From NCBI GenBank assembly GCA_965243335.1, contig OZ251545.1, forward strand, positions 2,046,001-2,110,000: a DNA stretch of 64,000 bases, read 5' to 3'. The notes below the pieces were generated by a model. It searched no databases. It was not told the origin of the DNA and worked only from the letters and a program-made list of their open reading frames with translations. Of the stretch, positions 8,909 to 17,901 are shown piece after piece (the first letter of the stretch is position 1; each line of letters starts with the position of its first letter). Both the position numbers and the translations under genes were made by a program. Source of the DNA: JAJDXW01 sp965243335 (GTDB lineage Bacteria; Pseudomonadota; Gammaproteobacteria; HK1).

Positions 8909-9427
8909 ATGCCGCGGCGTTTCCTCAATCGCTGGCTTCCCGAACCGCGGAAGATCCGTTCGCAGGCCGGGATGGGCCTCTTCGGACGTCTCCTCGACAA
9001 GCGCGACCTCTGGCAGCTCAACCGCCGGTCCACCGCCCGCGCCGCCGCGATCGGGATCTTCTGTTCGATGCTCCCGGTCCCGTTCCAGATGGTGGCCGCC
9101 GCCGCCATCTCCATCTACGCCGGATGCAACGTCCCGGTGGCCGCCGCCCTGTGCTGGATCACCAACCCGCTGACCATCGGCCCCATCTTCTTCGGAGCCT
9201 ACAAGCTCGGGGCGTGGCTCCTCGGCATCCCGGCGCGCGACGTGCGGTTCGAGGTCTCGGTGGACTGGCTGTTCACCACGTTCGTCGGGGTCTGGCCGCC
9301 CCTGGTGCTCGGGTGCGTCGTCATCGGCGCGGCGGGCGCGGTTCTCGGCTTCTATGGAACCCATCTCGTCTGGCGGGTGGCGGTGGTGCGCGAGTGGCGG
9401 GCCCGCCGCCGGAGCCCGCGGGGCTGA
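8909..9427 (+). CDS. DUF2062 membrane protein
   Basis: The 172-residue protein matches the DUF2062 family: an N-terminal RWLPEPRKIR segment, a GRLLDKRDLWQLNRRS motif, then three or four membrane segments including the conserved CWITNPLTIGPIF. Members are small inner-membrane proteins of unproven role often found beside comEC and lolCD in gammaproteobacteria, as here. A GGAAGG sequence precedes the ATG. The gene is divergent from comEC (233-base gap) and convergent with lolD. Confidence 0.88.
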   Translation: MPRRFLNRWLPEPRKIRSQAGMGLFGRLLDKRDLWQLNRRSTARAAAIGIFCSMLPVPFQMVAAAAISIYAGCNVPVAAALCWITNPLTIGPIFFGAYKLGAWLLGIPARDVRFEVSVDWLFTTFVGVWPPLVLGCVVIGAAGAVLGFYGTHLVWRVAVVREWRARRRSPRG

Positions 9428-9639
9428 GAGGCTGGCCCGCCGGTCCCCCCCGCCGTCGTCGCGGGCGTGTCGAGCCGCCGCGGCGACAGGCCATGCGGAT
9501 CGAAGGGGCGTGCGCGCGCGGCCGAAGGCGTAGCCGCCCCGGGCGCTGGAACGCCGTCGAAGCGGCCCGAGGGGGGTCGGCCGGTCACCGTGCGCGGATC
9601 GGCGTTCGCAGTAGAGGACGGCCGGGACGTGCAGGGCGG

Positions 9640-10323
9640 TCAGCATGGCTCGAGGCGTCCGCCGCCGAGCCGCAGCCGCCGGTCCGCCCGCTCCGCGAGC
9701 TCGAGATCGTGCGTCACCACGACGAGGCTGGTCCCCTCCTCCCGGTTGATCTCGAACATGAGGTCGCAGACCCGCCGCGCGGTGTCGCGGTCGAGGTTCC
9801 CCGTCGGCTCGTCCGCGAGCACGCAGGCGGGCCGGCCGGCGAGCGCGCGGGCGATGGCGGTGCGCTGGCGCTCACCCCCCGACAGCTCCCCGGGCCGATG
9901 GCTCCGCCGCTCGGCGAGGCCCACCCGGTCGAGCACCTCCGCCGCTCTCCGGCGCGCCCGCGCGATGGGGTCGCGGCGCACGAGCAGGGGCATCGCCACG
10001 TTGTCGAGGGCGGTGAACTCCGGCAGGAGGTGATGGAACTGGTAGACGAAGCCGAGGGCCCGGTTCCGCAGGCGCCCCCGCTGCGCCTCTCCCAGGCCGT
10101 TCATGGTCCTTCCCATGATCCGGACCGAGCCGGAGGTCGGCAGGTCGAGCCCCCCCAGCAGGTGCAGGAGGGTGCTCTTCCCGGAGCCGGACGCGCCGAG
10201 GATCGCCACGCTCTCCCCCCGGGAGACCTCGAGATCGACCCCGTGCAGAACCTCGACGCGGAGCGGCCCCTCCTCGAAGGCGCGCCGCAGGCCGCTCGCG
10301 CTGACGACGGCGGCGTCATTCAT
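9640..10323 (-). CDS. lolD: Lipoprotein-releasing ABC transporter, ATPase LolD
   Basis: LolD powers extraction of outer-membrane lipoproteins from the inner membrane for transfer to LolA. The 227-residue protein has Walker A GASGSGKST near residue 45, the ABC signature LSGGERQR near 145 and Walker B VLADEPTGNLD. The start overlaps the end of lolC by 8 bases, so the two are translationally coupled. It is the last gene of the ygfX-hypothetical-tsaB-lolC-lolD unit. The 212 bases to the convergent DUF2062 gene show no clear terminator. Confidence 0.96.
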   Translation of the reverse strand: MNDAAVVSASGLRRAFEEGPLRVEVLHGVDLEVSRGESVAILGASGSGKSTLLHLLGGLDLPTSGSVRIMGRTMNGLGEAQRGRLRNRALGFVYQFHHLLPEFTALDNVAMPLLVRRDPIARARRRAAEVLDRVGLAERRSHRPGELSGGERQRTAIARALAGRPACVLADEPTGNLDRDTARRVCDLMFEINREEGTSLVVVTHDLELAERADRRLRLGGGRLEPC

Positions 10324-11563
10324 GCCGGAGCGCCTCCGCCGGCTGGGTGTTCGCCCCCCGCCAGGCGGGATAGATCGTCGCGAGCACGCTCATGACGAAC
10401 GCGACGACGACGATCGCGGCCACGTCGGGCCCGCGGACGTCGGCAGGGACGTCGTCGAGGTAGTAGATCTCGGGCGAGAGGAACTTCTGGCCGAGCAGCC
10501 CCTCGATGGCGGAGACGACCGCCTCCAGGTTGCTCGCGAGCGCCACCCCCGCCGCCGCCCCGACCCCGGCCCCGACGAGACCGATCAGCGTCCCCTGGAT
10601 GAGGAAGATCGCGAGCACGCTCGCCGGGGTGAGCCCGAGCGTCCGGAGGATCGCGATCTCCGGGCGTTTCTCGTTGACCACCATGACCAGGGTCGAGACG
10701 AGGTTGAAGGCGGCCACGGCGACGATGAGGGTGAGGATGATGAACATCGCGGTCTTCTCGATGCGCAGGGCCCGGAAGAACTCGGCGTGGTAGCGGGTCC
10801 AGTCCGTGACCCAGTACCGCCCGCCGAGGCTCTCGGCGATCTCGTGCGCCAGGCGCGGGGCCGCGAACAGGTCGTCGAGGCGCAGCCGCAGCCCGCTCAC
10901 CCCGCCCCGGACCCGGAAGAGCCTTCCCGCGTCCTCGACGTGCATGAGGGCAAAGGACGAGTCGTACTGTCCGTGGCCCGCCTCGAAGACGCCGGCCACC
11001 TCGAAGCGCCGGTGTCTCGGCACGACCCCGGCCGGGCTGGCGACCGGCTCCGGGGCGATGGCGGTGACCCGGCTTCCGAGCTCGAGGCCGAGGCGCGCCG
11101 CCAGCGACGACCCGACGACGATGCGAAAGGCTCCCGCCTCGAGCTCGCCGAGCCCGCCCGCGACCATGTACCGCGGGATCTCGGAGACGCCGCCCTCCGC
11201 GCCCGGCTCGATGCCCCGAACCAGCACCCCCCGCACCGCCCCGCCCGCGGTGAGCATCGCCTGCCCTTCCACGTAGGGGGCCGCGCCGAGCACCGAGGGA
11301 TGCTCCAGCGCCCGGTCGGCGGCTTCCCGCCAGTCCGGGAGGGGGCCGCGGAAGCCCGCGATGGTGGCGTGTGACGCCATCCCGAGGATCCGGCCCCGGA
11401 GCTCCCGTTCGAATCCGTTCATGACCGACAGCACCGTGATGAGGGCGGCGACCCCGAGGGCGATGCCGAGCACGGAGACGAGGCTGATGAAGGAGATGAA
11501 CCGGGCCCGCCGCCTCGCCCGGAGGTAGCGGAGCCCGATCGCGAGCTCGAGGGGCCGGATCAC
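10316..11563 (-). CDS. lolC: Lipoprotein-releasing ABC transporter permease LolC/LolE
   Basis: This is the membrane subunit that partners LolD. The 415-residue product starts at a GTG (PLELAIGLRYLRARRR follows), the standard LolC/E N-terminus. One membrane helix near residue 30 is followed by a large periplasmic MacB-like domain and three C-terminal helices in the FtsX permease domain. The frame stays open upstream, but that region encodes tsaB in another frame. GTG overlaps the tsaB stop in a GTGA arrangement. Only one permease gene is present here, so it may act as a homodimer (LolF-like) or pair with a LolE elsewhere. Confidence 0.94.
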   Translation of the reverse strand: MIRPLELAIGLRYLRARRRARFISFISLVSVLGIALGVAALITVLSVMNGFERELRGRILGMASHATIAGFRGPLPDWREAADRALEHPSVLGAAPYVEGQAMLTAGGAVRGVLVRGIEPGAEGGVSEIPRYMVAGGLGELEAGAFRIVVGSSLAARLGLELGSRVTAIAPEPVASPAGVVPRHRRFEVAGVFEAGHGQYDSSFALMHVEDAGRLFRVRGGVSGLRLRLDDLFAAPRLAHEIAESLGGRYWVTDWTRYHAEFFRALRIEKTAMFIILTLIVAVAAFNLVSTLVMVVNEKRPEIAILRTLGLTPASVLAIFLIQGTLIGLVGAGVGAAAGVALASNLEAVVSAIEGLLGQKFLSPEIYYLDDVPADVRGPDVAAIVVVAFVMSVLATIYPAWRGANTQPAEALRHE

Positions 11564-12282
11564 GGGCGGTCGCCCGCCTCGGGAGCCCGGCCCGCCTCCG
11601 GCCCGCGGACCACCCGGCGGCGGAGATACACGGGAACCGCCTGCTCGGCGGGTACCTGGCGCCCTTCCTTCCACCCCGCGCGAACGAGGGCCGCGAGGTC
11701 GCGGGCGCGCGGGAGCCGATCCGGCTCGAGGCGCTCGACCCGAGCCTCGAGCCCGGCCGGGAGCGCGTCCCCACAGACGCTCCAGCCCGCGCCGCAGCCG
11801 GTCCAGCCGCCCTCCGCCCCGAGCTCTTCCGCCAGGGCCTCGGGCCGGCACAGCCGTTCATCGCGCATCGCCCGCATGACTCCGGCCGCCGGGTCCGCCT
11901 GCATCGCGCCCGCGTAGACCTCGCCCAAGCGGGCGTCGAGAAGGGCGATCACCCGCCGCGACCCGTGCTCGCGCAGGGCCCCTTGCCCGAGCACGGCAAG
12001 GGTCGAGACCGGGACCACGGGGACGTCGAGGGCGAACGCCAGGCCCTGGGCGACCCCCGCCGCGACCCGAAGCCCGGTAAAGGAGCCCGGGCCGCGGCCG
12101 AACCCGACCGCGTCGAGGTCGGACCGGGCGGCCCCGGCCTCGGCGAGGAGCCGGTCCACGACCGACAGGAGCCGGTCCGCGTGCTGGCGCGGCGTCGTCT
12201 CGTGGTGCTCGGTCAACGCCCCGTCGGCCCACAACGCGCACGTCAGCGCATCGGTGGCGGTGTCGAAGCAGACGAACTTCAC
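11560..12282 (-). CDS. tsaB: tRNA threonylcarbamoyladenosine biosynthesis protein TsaB
   Basis: TsaB is the non-catalytic partner that, with TsaD and TsaE, makes the t6A37 modification of ANN-decoding tRNAs. The 240-residue product begins MKFVCFDTATDALTCAL and contains the GFGRGPGSFTGLRVA signature near residue 70. The GTG start at 12282 is preceded by GGAGAGC and overlaps the previous gene's stop by 4 bases. It sits between an unknown small protein and lolC on the same strand, probably one operon. Confidence 0.94.
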   Translation of the reverse strand: MKFVCFDTATDALTCALWADGALTEHHETTPRQHADRLLSVVDRLLAEAGAARSDLDAVGFGRGPGSFTGLRVAAGVAQGLAFALDVPVVPVSTLAVLGQGALREHGSRRVIALLDARLGEVYAGAMQADPAAGVMRAMRDERLCRPEALAEELGAEGGWTGCGAGWSVCGDALPAGLEARVERLEPDRLPRARDLAALVRAGWKEGRQVPAEQAVPVYLRRRVVRGPEAGRAPEAGDRP

Positions 12283-12686
12283 CCGCTCTCCCAGCGCCGG
12301 CGGCCGCTCGCCCGGAGCCGGGCCGCGGACCGGGTGGCCCGCGCGGCTTCGCCGCTCAATTCGTCGATGGCCAACGGCTCCAGCTCCGCCGACATGAATA
12401 CGAGGAGGCCGCGATCCCAATGGCCCGGGCGGAACGCCCCCGCCGCAACCAGGGGATCCGTGAGGGCGCACCCCGCGATCCGGTATCGGAACCCGGAGCC
12501 GCGCGCATCATACCCGCTCCCGTCATGCGCCGCCGGCTCGAGACCGAGCAGGCGCACCGCGTCGTGCACGGCGAGGTCCCGGCGCATGGCCGCCTCCCGG
12601 TCCGGCTCCCCGAGCGCCAGACGACCCCGGCGTTCCCCCTCGAGCCGCGCGAGGCGCCGGAAGGCGGCCCGCGCCCGGGGGGTCAC
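12279..12686 (-). CDS. Uncharacterised small basic protein between ygfX and tsaB
   Basis: I do not recognise this 135-residue protein. It starts at GTG 12686, overlapping the ygfX stop by 4 bases, and its stop overlaps the tsaB start by 4 bases; this coupling is the main evidence that it is real. The N-terminus is Arg/Ala-rich and helical, and the middle has an AVRLLGLEP segment and a YDARGSGFRYRIAGCAL strand-like stretch. The C-terminal third is Arg/Ala-rich again. No signal peptide or membrane segment is visible. Confidence 0.7.
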   Translation of the reverse strand: MTPRARAAFRRLARLEGERRGRLALGEPDREAAMRRDLAVHDAVRLLGLEPAAHDGSGYDARGSGFRYRIAGCALTDPLVAAGAFRPGHWDRGLLVFMSAELEPLAIDELSGEAARATRSAARLRASGRRRWESG

Positions 12687-13108
12687 GACGTTCCCCCGTG
12701 CCGCAGGCGGCGTCGAAGCGCCTTGTGGAGGGCCGGCGGGAAGAGCGAGTCCGGCGGTACGAGGACCACCGTGCGGCCGGTGTCCGAATCGAGCCGCAAC
12801 ACGACGAGCCTCGGATGCAGGAACGGCGGGGCCCGCAGCTCCGCCCGGCATGACCTCCCGTCCGCGAGGCCGAGGCGGATCTCCGGTTCGAGCGCGATCC
12901 GGACGACGGCGCCGGGCGCGCTTCGCAGGGCGTGGAGGCGCAGGCTCCGGACGAAGCTCGCGGCGGCGAGGGCGGAGAGCACGCCGGCGGCGGCCGTCGG
13001 CAGCGCGCTCCCCCACGCCGCGAGCACCCCGCCCCCGTGCGCCGCCGCGAGCCAGAGGACGAGGGTGCGGGACCCTCGGAGTTCGAATCGGATCGGCATG
13101 TCGAGCAT
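12683..13108 (-). CDS. ygfX: YgfX-like membrane protein (CptA family)
   Basis: The 141-residue protein has two adjacent N-terminal membrane segments (about residues 15-50), then a soluble domain with LEPEIRLGLADGR and a LRLDSDTGRTVVLVPPDSL stretch, the layout of YgfX. In E. coli ygfX lies beside sdhE, and the pair was described as a toxin-antitoxin couple; SdhE is now known mainly as the flavinylation factor of SdhA. Here ygfX is divergent from sdhC, and sdhE is at the far end of the sdh operon 3.6 kb away. A second ATG at 13099 is also possible. Confidence 0.75.
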   Translation of the reverse strand: MLDMPIRFELRGSRTLVLWLAAAHGGGVLAAWGSALPTAAAGVLSALAAASFVRSLRLHALRSAPGAVVRIALEPEIRLGLADGRSCRAELRAPPFLHPRLVVLRLDSDTGRTVVLVPPDSLFPPALHKALRRRLRHGGTS

Positions 13109-13281
13109 GGTCCTCCCGGGACCGGTTAGGGGAACGCGCCGCGACGCGATAGACTAGGCGCCCGTCACGCGCACGGGGCGCGATGCGCCGAAAGCGCGCC
13201 CGCGACGAGCCATATTCCGACGGGCGGCGGGGCGGCGTCCTACAGGGGGCCGCGCCTCCCCGCCCGGATACGAGGGAGACG

Positions 13282-13665
13282 ATGTCGAGCACCAGCCGGC
13301 CGCTTTCGCCCCATATCGGGATCTACAGGCCGCAGATCACCTCGGTGCTGTCCATCCTCCACCGGGCGACCGGGGTGTTCCTGTGTTTCGGGGCGGTGGT
13401 CTTCGCCTGGTGGGCAGTCGCGCTCTCGCTCGGCCCGGAGCCGTATGCGGCGGTGCGGAGCGCCCTCGGCTCGTGGTTCGGGAGGCTGCTTCTCTTCGCC
13501 TGGACGTTCTCGTTCTTCTTCCATCTCTGCAACGGGGTCCGGCACCTGTTCTGGGACGCCGGGATCGGCTTCGAGCTCCGGACCGTACATGCGAGCGGCA
13601 TGGCGGTGGTCGCGGCCTCGATCGCCTTGACGATCGTCGCGTTCGGGCTCGCGTACGCGGTGTAG
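13282..13665 (+). CDS. sdhC: Succinate dehydrogenase cytochrome b556 subunit
   Basis: SdhC anchors complex II and helps bind heme b and quinone. The 127-residue product starts at an ATG after GAGGGAGACG. It shows the signature SPHIGIYRPQITSVLSILHR with the quinone-site Ser and Arg, then three membrane helices. HLCNGVRHLFWD near residue 85 contains the heme-ligand His. The frame is open upstream to 13183 but the extension is not SdhC-like. It is the first gene of sdhCDAB-sdhE-ygfZ and is divergent from ygfX. Confidence 0.95.
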   Translation: MSSTSRPLSPHIGIYRPQITSVLSILHRATGVFLCFGAVVFAWWAVALSLGPEPYAAVRSALGSWFGRLLLFAWTFSFFFHLCNGVRHLFWDAGIGFELRTVHASGMAVVAASIALTIVAFGLAYAV

Positions 13666-13693
13666 CGCGCCGGGCCCGCGGCAGGAGGAGCGA

Positions 13694-14074
13694 ATGAAGT
13701 ACCGAACCGCGCTCTCGGTCGTGCGCGGCGCCGGCGCCGCGAAGGACGGTACCCGCCACTGGTGGGCGCAGCGGCTGACCGCCGTCGCGCTCGTTCCGCT
13801 CGGGCTCGGGTTCGTGGTCGTGACGATCGCGCTGCTCGGCGCCGACTACGACAGCGCCCGCGCCGCCCTCGCCCACCCGATGGCCGCCGCGCTCTGGATC
13901 CTGTTCACGGCGGCGCTCTTCCACCACGCCCAGCTCGGCCTGCAGGTGGTCGTGGAGGACTACGTCCACTCGCTCCGCCTCAAGGTCGCCGCGATCATCG
14001 CGGTCAAGTTCGCCGCGCTGGCCCTCGGCGCGGCCTGCGTCGTCTCCATCCTTCGCGTATCCGTCGGGAGCTAG
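13694..14074 (+). CDS. sdhD: Succinate dehydrogenase hydrophobic anchor subunit
   Basis: The 126-residue protein has the three-helix anchor fold of SdhD, with an HWWAQRLTAVAL opening and FHHAQLGLQVVVEDYVHS near residue 75 carrying the heme-ligating His and the conserved Asp-Tyr of the quinone pocket. AGGAGGAG lies just before the ATG. It follows sdhC by 28 bases and precedes sdhA by 6 bases. Confidence 0.95.
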   Translation: MKYRTALSVVRGAGAAKDGTRHWWAQRLTAVALVPLGLGFVVVTIALLGADYDSARAALAHPMAAALWILFTAALFHHAQLGLQVVVEDYVHSLRLKVAAIIAVKFAALALGAACVVSILRVSVGS

Positions 14075-14080
14075 TCCAGG

Positions 14081-15871
14081 ATGCCGGACGCCTATCCGAT
14101 CACCGAGCATACTTACGACGTCGTCGTCGTCGGCGCGGGCGGGGCGGGCTTGCGCGCGACCCTCGGGCTCGCGGCCCGGGGCCTCTCCACCGCCTGCGTC
14201 ACGAAGGTGTTTCCGACCCGCAGCCACACGGTCGCGGCCCAGGGCGGGATGAGCGCCGCCCTCGGCAACATGGGCGAGGACGACTGGCGCTGGCACATGT
14301 ACGACACCGTCAAGGGCTCCGACTGGCTCGGGGACCAGGACGCGATCGAGTTCATGTGCCGCGAGGCGATGCCCGCCGTACTGGAGCTGGAGCACTACGG
14401 GGTGCCCTTCTCCCGGACCGAGGACGGGCGCATCTACCAGCGCCCCTTCGGCGGCATGACGACCCGCTACGGCGAAGGGATCGCGCAGCGCACCTGCGCG
14501 GCGGCGGACCGGACCGGCCACGCGATCCTGCACACCCTCTACCAGCAGTCCCTGAAGCACGATGCGGAGTTCTTCGTCGAGTACTTCGCCCTCGACCTGC
14601 TGATGGACGACGCGGGCGCCTGCCGGGGCGTCCTCGCCTGGGACCTCGACACCGGTACTCTGCACCGCTTCCGGTCGCACGCAGTCGTGCTCGCTACCGG
14701 CGGCTACGGCCGGACTTATTTTTCATGCACTTCCGCCCACACCTGCACGGGGGACGGCAACGCGATGGCGCTGCGCGCGGGGCTGCCGCTCCAGGACATG
14801 GAGTTCGTGCAGTTCCACCCGACCGGGGTGTACGGGGCGGGGTGCCTCATCACCGAAGGGGTGCGGGGCGAAGGCGGGTTCATCACGAACTCCGCGGGCG
14901 AACGCTTCATGGAGCGGTACGCCCCCAACGCCAAGGACCTCGCGTCGAGGGACGTGGTGAGCCGTTCGATGACCATCGAGATCCGGGAGGGCCGCGGGGT
15001 GGGTCCACACAAGGACCACCTGCACCTCCACCTCGAGCACCTGCAAGGCGAAGTCATCGAGAAGCGGCTGCCCGGGATCTCCGAGACCGCGCAGATCTTC
15101 GCCGGGGTCGACGTGACCAGGGAGCCCATCCCGGTGCTTCCGACCGTGCACTACAACATGGGCGGGATCCCCACCAACGTGCACGGCGAGGTGGTGACCT
15201 CGGAAGCCGGCGGCCCGGAGACGGTGGCGCCGGGGCTGTTCGCGATCGGGGAGTGCGCGTGCGTGTCGGTCCACGGCGCCAACCGGCTCGGCTCGAACTC
15301 GCTGCTCGACATCGTCGTGTTCGGCCGGGCGGCGGCCGAGCGCTGCGCCGAGCTCATCACCCCCGGCGAGTCCCATCCCCCCCTCCCCGGCGACTCCGAG
15401 GCGCGCGCGCTCGAGAGCTTCGATCGGCTCCGCCATGCGAAGGGGTCCCGGTCCACCGCGTCCATCCGCCTCGACATGCAGCGGATCATGCAGAACAACG
15501 CGGCCGTGTTCCGCACCGGCGAGGTGCTGGAGGAAGGCTGCCGGCTCATCGACGAATGCCGGGAGACCATGGAAGACGTCAAGGTCTCCGACCGGTCGCT
15601 CGTGTGGAATTCGGACCTGGTGGAGACCCTCGAGCTCGACAACCTCATCCGGCAGGCGGTCGTGACCATGCACTCGGCGAGCCACCGTACCGAGAGCCGG
15701 GGGGCGCACGCGCGGGAGGACTTTCCGGAGCGCGACGACGCGAGCTGGCTGAAGCACACCCTGTGCTGGCTCCGCAACGGTGCGGCGCCGGAGTTCGGCT
15801 ACCGCCCCGTCCACCTCCAGACGTTGACGAACGACGTGCAGTCGTTCCCCCCGCAGCCGCGGACCTATTGA
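14081..15871 (+). CDS. sdhA: Succinate dehydrogenase flavoprotein subunit
   Basis: SdhA oxidises succinate to fumarate through covalently bound FAD. The 596-residue protein has the dinucleotide fold VVVGAGGAGLRA at the N-terminus, the flavinylated His in RSHTVAAQGGM near residue 48, and the active-site segments HPTGVYGAG and RDVVSRSM. Length is normal for the family. The required flavinylation factor sdhE is encoded two genes downstream in the same operon. Confidence 0.98.
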   Translation: MPDAYPITEHTYDVVVVGAGGAGLRATLGLAARGLSTACVTKVFPTRSHTVAAQGGMSAALGNMGEDDWRWHMYDTVKGSDWLGDQDAIEFMCREAMPAVLELEHYGVPFSRTEDGRIYQRPFGGMTTRYGEGIAQRTCAAADRTGHAILHTLYQQSLKHDAEFFVEYFALDLLMDDAGACRGVLAWDLDTGTLHRFRSHAVVLATGGYGRTYFSCTSAHTCTGDGNAMALRAGLPLQDMEFVQFHPTGVYGAGCLITEGVRGEGGFITNSAGERFMERYAPNAKDLASRDVVSRSMTIEIREGRGVGPHKDHLHLHLEHLQGEVIEKRLPGISETAQIFAGVDVTREPIPVLPTVHYNMGGIPTNVHGEVVTSEAGGPETVAPGLFAIGECACVSVHGANRLGSNSLLDIVVFGRAAAERCAELITPGESHPPLPGDSEARALESFDRLRHAKGSRSTASIRLDMQRIMQNNAAVFRTGEVLEEGCRLIDECRETMEDVKVSDRSLVWNSDLVETLELDNLIRQAVVTMHSASHRTESRGAHAREDFPERDDASWLKHTLCWLRNGAAPEFGYRPVHLQTLTNDVQSFPPQPRTY

Positions 15872-15880
15872 GGGAAGAGA

Positions 15881-16663
15881 ATGGCCCGACTGAAGCTGCC
15901 GTCGAACTCGAAGGTAGCCCCCGGAAAGACCCACCCCGCCCCATCCGGGGCCAAGGACGTCCGGCGCTTCGTCGTCTACCGGTGGGCGCCCGACGAGGGG
16001 AGCAACCCGCGCACCGATTCGTTCGAGGTGGACCTCGACGACTGCGGGCCGATGGTCCTCGACGCCCTCATCAAGATCAAGAACGAGGTGGACTCCACCC
16101 TCACCTTCCGCCGCTCCTGCCGGGAGGGGGTCTGCGGGTCCTGCTCGATGAACATCGGCGGGGTGAACTCGCTCGCGTGCACCACCCCGATCCGCGGGGT
16201 CAAGGGCGCGGTGAAGGTATTCCCCCTCCCCCACCTCCCGGTGGTCAAGGACCTCGTCCCCGACATGAACCGGTTCTACGCGCAGTACGCGTCGATCAAG
16301 CCGTGGATGCGCGCGGTGACCCCTCCTCCTCCCGACCGGGAGCGGCTCCAGTCCCCGGAGGACCGCGACCGCCTGGACGGGCTCTACGAGTGCATCCTGT
16401 GCGCGTGCTGCTCCACGAGCTGCCCGAGCTACTGGTGGAACGGCGACCGCTACCTCGGGCCGGCCGCCCTGCTCCAAGCCTGGCGGTGGATCGCCGACAG
16501 CCGCGACGAGTATTCCGGGGAACGGCTGGACGACCTCGAAGACCCCTTCCGCCTCTACCGCTGCCACACCATCATGAACTGCACGCGCGCCTGTCCCAAG
16601 GGGCTCAACCCGGCGAAGGCGATCGCCGAGATCAAGAAGATGATGGTGGTCCGCCAGCTCTGA
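15881..16663 (+). CDS. sdhB: Succinate dehydrogenase iron-sulfur subunit
   Basis: SdhB carries electrons from FAD to quinone through three iron-sulfur clusters. The 260-residue protein has the [2Fe-2S] ligands CREGVCGSC with a later Cys near residues 75-100. The [4Fe-4S] and [3Fe-4S] ligands lie in CILCACCSTSCP and CHTIMNCTRACPKG. An N-terminal extension of about 25 residues before the ferredoxin domain is somewhat longer than in E. coli. It follows sdhA by 9 bases. Confidence 0.97.
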   Translation: MARLKLPSNSKVAPGKTHPAPSGAKDVRRFVVYRWAPDEGSNPRTDSFEVDLDDCGPMVLDALIKIKNEVDSTLTFRRSCREGVCGSCSMNIGGVNSLACTTPIRGVKGAVKVFPLPHLPVVKDLVPDMNRFYAQYASIKPWMRAVTPPPPDRERLQSPEDRDRLDGLYECILCACCSTSCPSYWWNGDRYLGPAALLQAWRWIADSRDEYSGERLDDLEDPFRLYRCHTIMNCTRACPKGLNPAKAIAEIKKMMVVRQL

Positions 16664-16678
16664 CGGGAAACGGCCGGA

Positions 16679-16933
16679 ATGACGCGGATCGACGGGCGGC
16701 TTCGGTGGCGCTGCCGGCGGGGTACCCGCGAGCTGGACCTCGTCCTCGACCGGTTCCTCACCGCGGCCGGCGGCGCCTTGGACGAGGATACGCGGCAGGG
16801 TCTCGAACGGCTGCTCGACCGGCCGGACCAGGACCTTCTCGACTGGGTCGCGGGGCGCTCCGCACCGCCGGACCCGGGGCTCGCCGCCTTGGTGGACCGG
16901 ATCCGGGCCGCCTCCGCCCTCCCCCTCCGATGA
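16679..16933 (+). CDS. sdhE: FAD assembly factor SdhE
   Basis: SdhE promotes covalent attachment of FAD to SdhA. The 84-residue product matches the family: RLRWRCRRGTRELDL at residues 8-22 contains the conserved RGxxE core, followed by the acidic D-Q-D-L-L-D-W helix. It lies 15 bases after sdhB and overlaps ygfZ by 4 bases (ATGA). Placement directly after sdhB supports a dedicated role in complex II assembly. Confidence 0.93.
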   Translation: MTRIDGRLRWRCRRGTRELDLVLDRFLTAAGGALDEDTRQGLERLLDRPDQDLLDWVAGRSAPPDPGLAALVDRIRAASALPLR

Positions 16934-17850
16934 ACGATTCCCCTTCCGCCGCGGGCCGGGTCGACCCCGGCATGGCCGTCGTCCGGGTGCGCGGCCCGGA
17001 CGCGGCCCGGTTTCTCCACGCTCAGCTCACGAGCGACGTGGAGGCGCTCGCTCCGGGCGGGGCCGCCCTCAGCGCATGGTGCACGCCGCGGGGACAGGTC
17101 CGGAACCTGTTCTGGATCGTGCGCCGGAGGGGCGAGGCCGGGCTCGACCTCGTGGCCCCGGCCCGCGAGGCGGACGACCTCGCCCGCCGCCTTCGCATGT
17201 TCGTCCTGCGAGCGAAGGCGGCGGTGGAGCGGACCGGCGACCGGGTGGCCGGTGCGGCCGGGCCAGGCGCCGCGGCGCTCGCCGCCGGCTGGGCCGGCGA
17301 GGCTCCGGCCCCCGGACGCGCGGTCGAGTCCGGGGGCCGGGTCGTGTTTCGCCCCCCCGGCGGTCCGGTCCGGTTTCTCGCCTTCGGCCCGGACCTCGAC
17401 GAGCTCGCGCCGGATGAGCCGGAGGCGCGGTGGCGGCGGCTGGAGATCGCGGCCGGCATCGCATGGCTCACCGACGAGACGCGGGAGTCGTTCATTCCCC
17501 AGATGCTCGACCTCGACCGCCTCGGGGCGGTGAGCTTCGACAAGGGCTGCTACCCGGGCCAGGAGGTCGTCGCGCGGGCGCGCTACCTCGGCCGCGTCAA
17601 GCGCCGGCTACACCGAGGCCGGGTCGCGGCCGGGCCGCGGCCGACTCCGGGCGACCGGCTCCTCTCCGGCGAACGGGCCGCGGGGAGGATCGTGGCCGCG
17701 GAGCAGGAAGAAGGGGGTGGAGGCTACGACCTGCTGGCCGTCATCGACGTCGACCGCGCCGGCGGCCGGCTCGAGGCCGCGGACGGCCGCACCGTCACCG
17801 TGGCGCCTACCGCCGCTGCGGACGCGCTCGCTGACCCTTCGCGAACCTGA
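16930..17850 (+). CDS. ygfZ: Folate-binding protein YgfZ
   Basis: YgfZ (IBA57-type) is a tetrahydrofolate-dependent protein that supports iron-sulfur enzyme maturation. The 306-residue product contains the hallmark KGCYPGQEVVARARYLGRV near residue 204, with the reactive Cys present. The N-terminal aminomethyltransferase-like domain has the FLHAQLTSDV segment. The ATG overlaps the sdhE stop. Linkage of an Fe-S repair factor to complex II genes is functionally sensible. Confidence 0.94.
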   Translation: MNDSPSAAGRVDPGMAVVRVRGPDAARFLHAQLTSDVEALAPGGAALSAWCTPRGQVRNLFWIVRRRGEAGLDLVAPAREADDLARRLRMFVLRAKAAVERTGDRVAGAAGPGAAALAAGWAGEAPAPGRAVESGGRVVFRPPGGPVRFLAFGPDLDELAPDEPEARWRRLEIAAGIAWLTDETRESFIPQMLDLDRLGAVSFDKGCYPGQEVVARARYLGRVKRRLHRGRVAAGPRPTPGDRLLSGERAAGRIVAAEQEEGGGGYDLLAVIDVDRAGGRLEAADGRTVTVAPTAAADALADPSRT

Positions 17851-17901
17851 CGATTCCCGCGCTGCCGCCGCAACCCCTCACACCCGCTCGCGGGCGTTGC
17901 C

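Noticed and set aside
4810..9114. A 1434-codon minus-strand open frame spanning lpxK and comEC
   Set aside because: Only its last 331 codons read like a protein (LpxK). The rest is stop-free because of high GC and runs antisense or out of frame through comEC and the repeat.
13762..17850. A 1362-codon plus-strand open frame through the sdh operon
   Set aside because: It is out of frame with sdhD, sdhA and sdhB and is Arg/Pro/Gly-rich; only the last 306 codons are a real gene, ygfZ.
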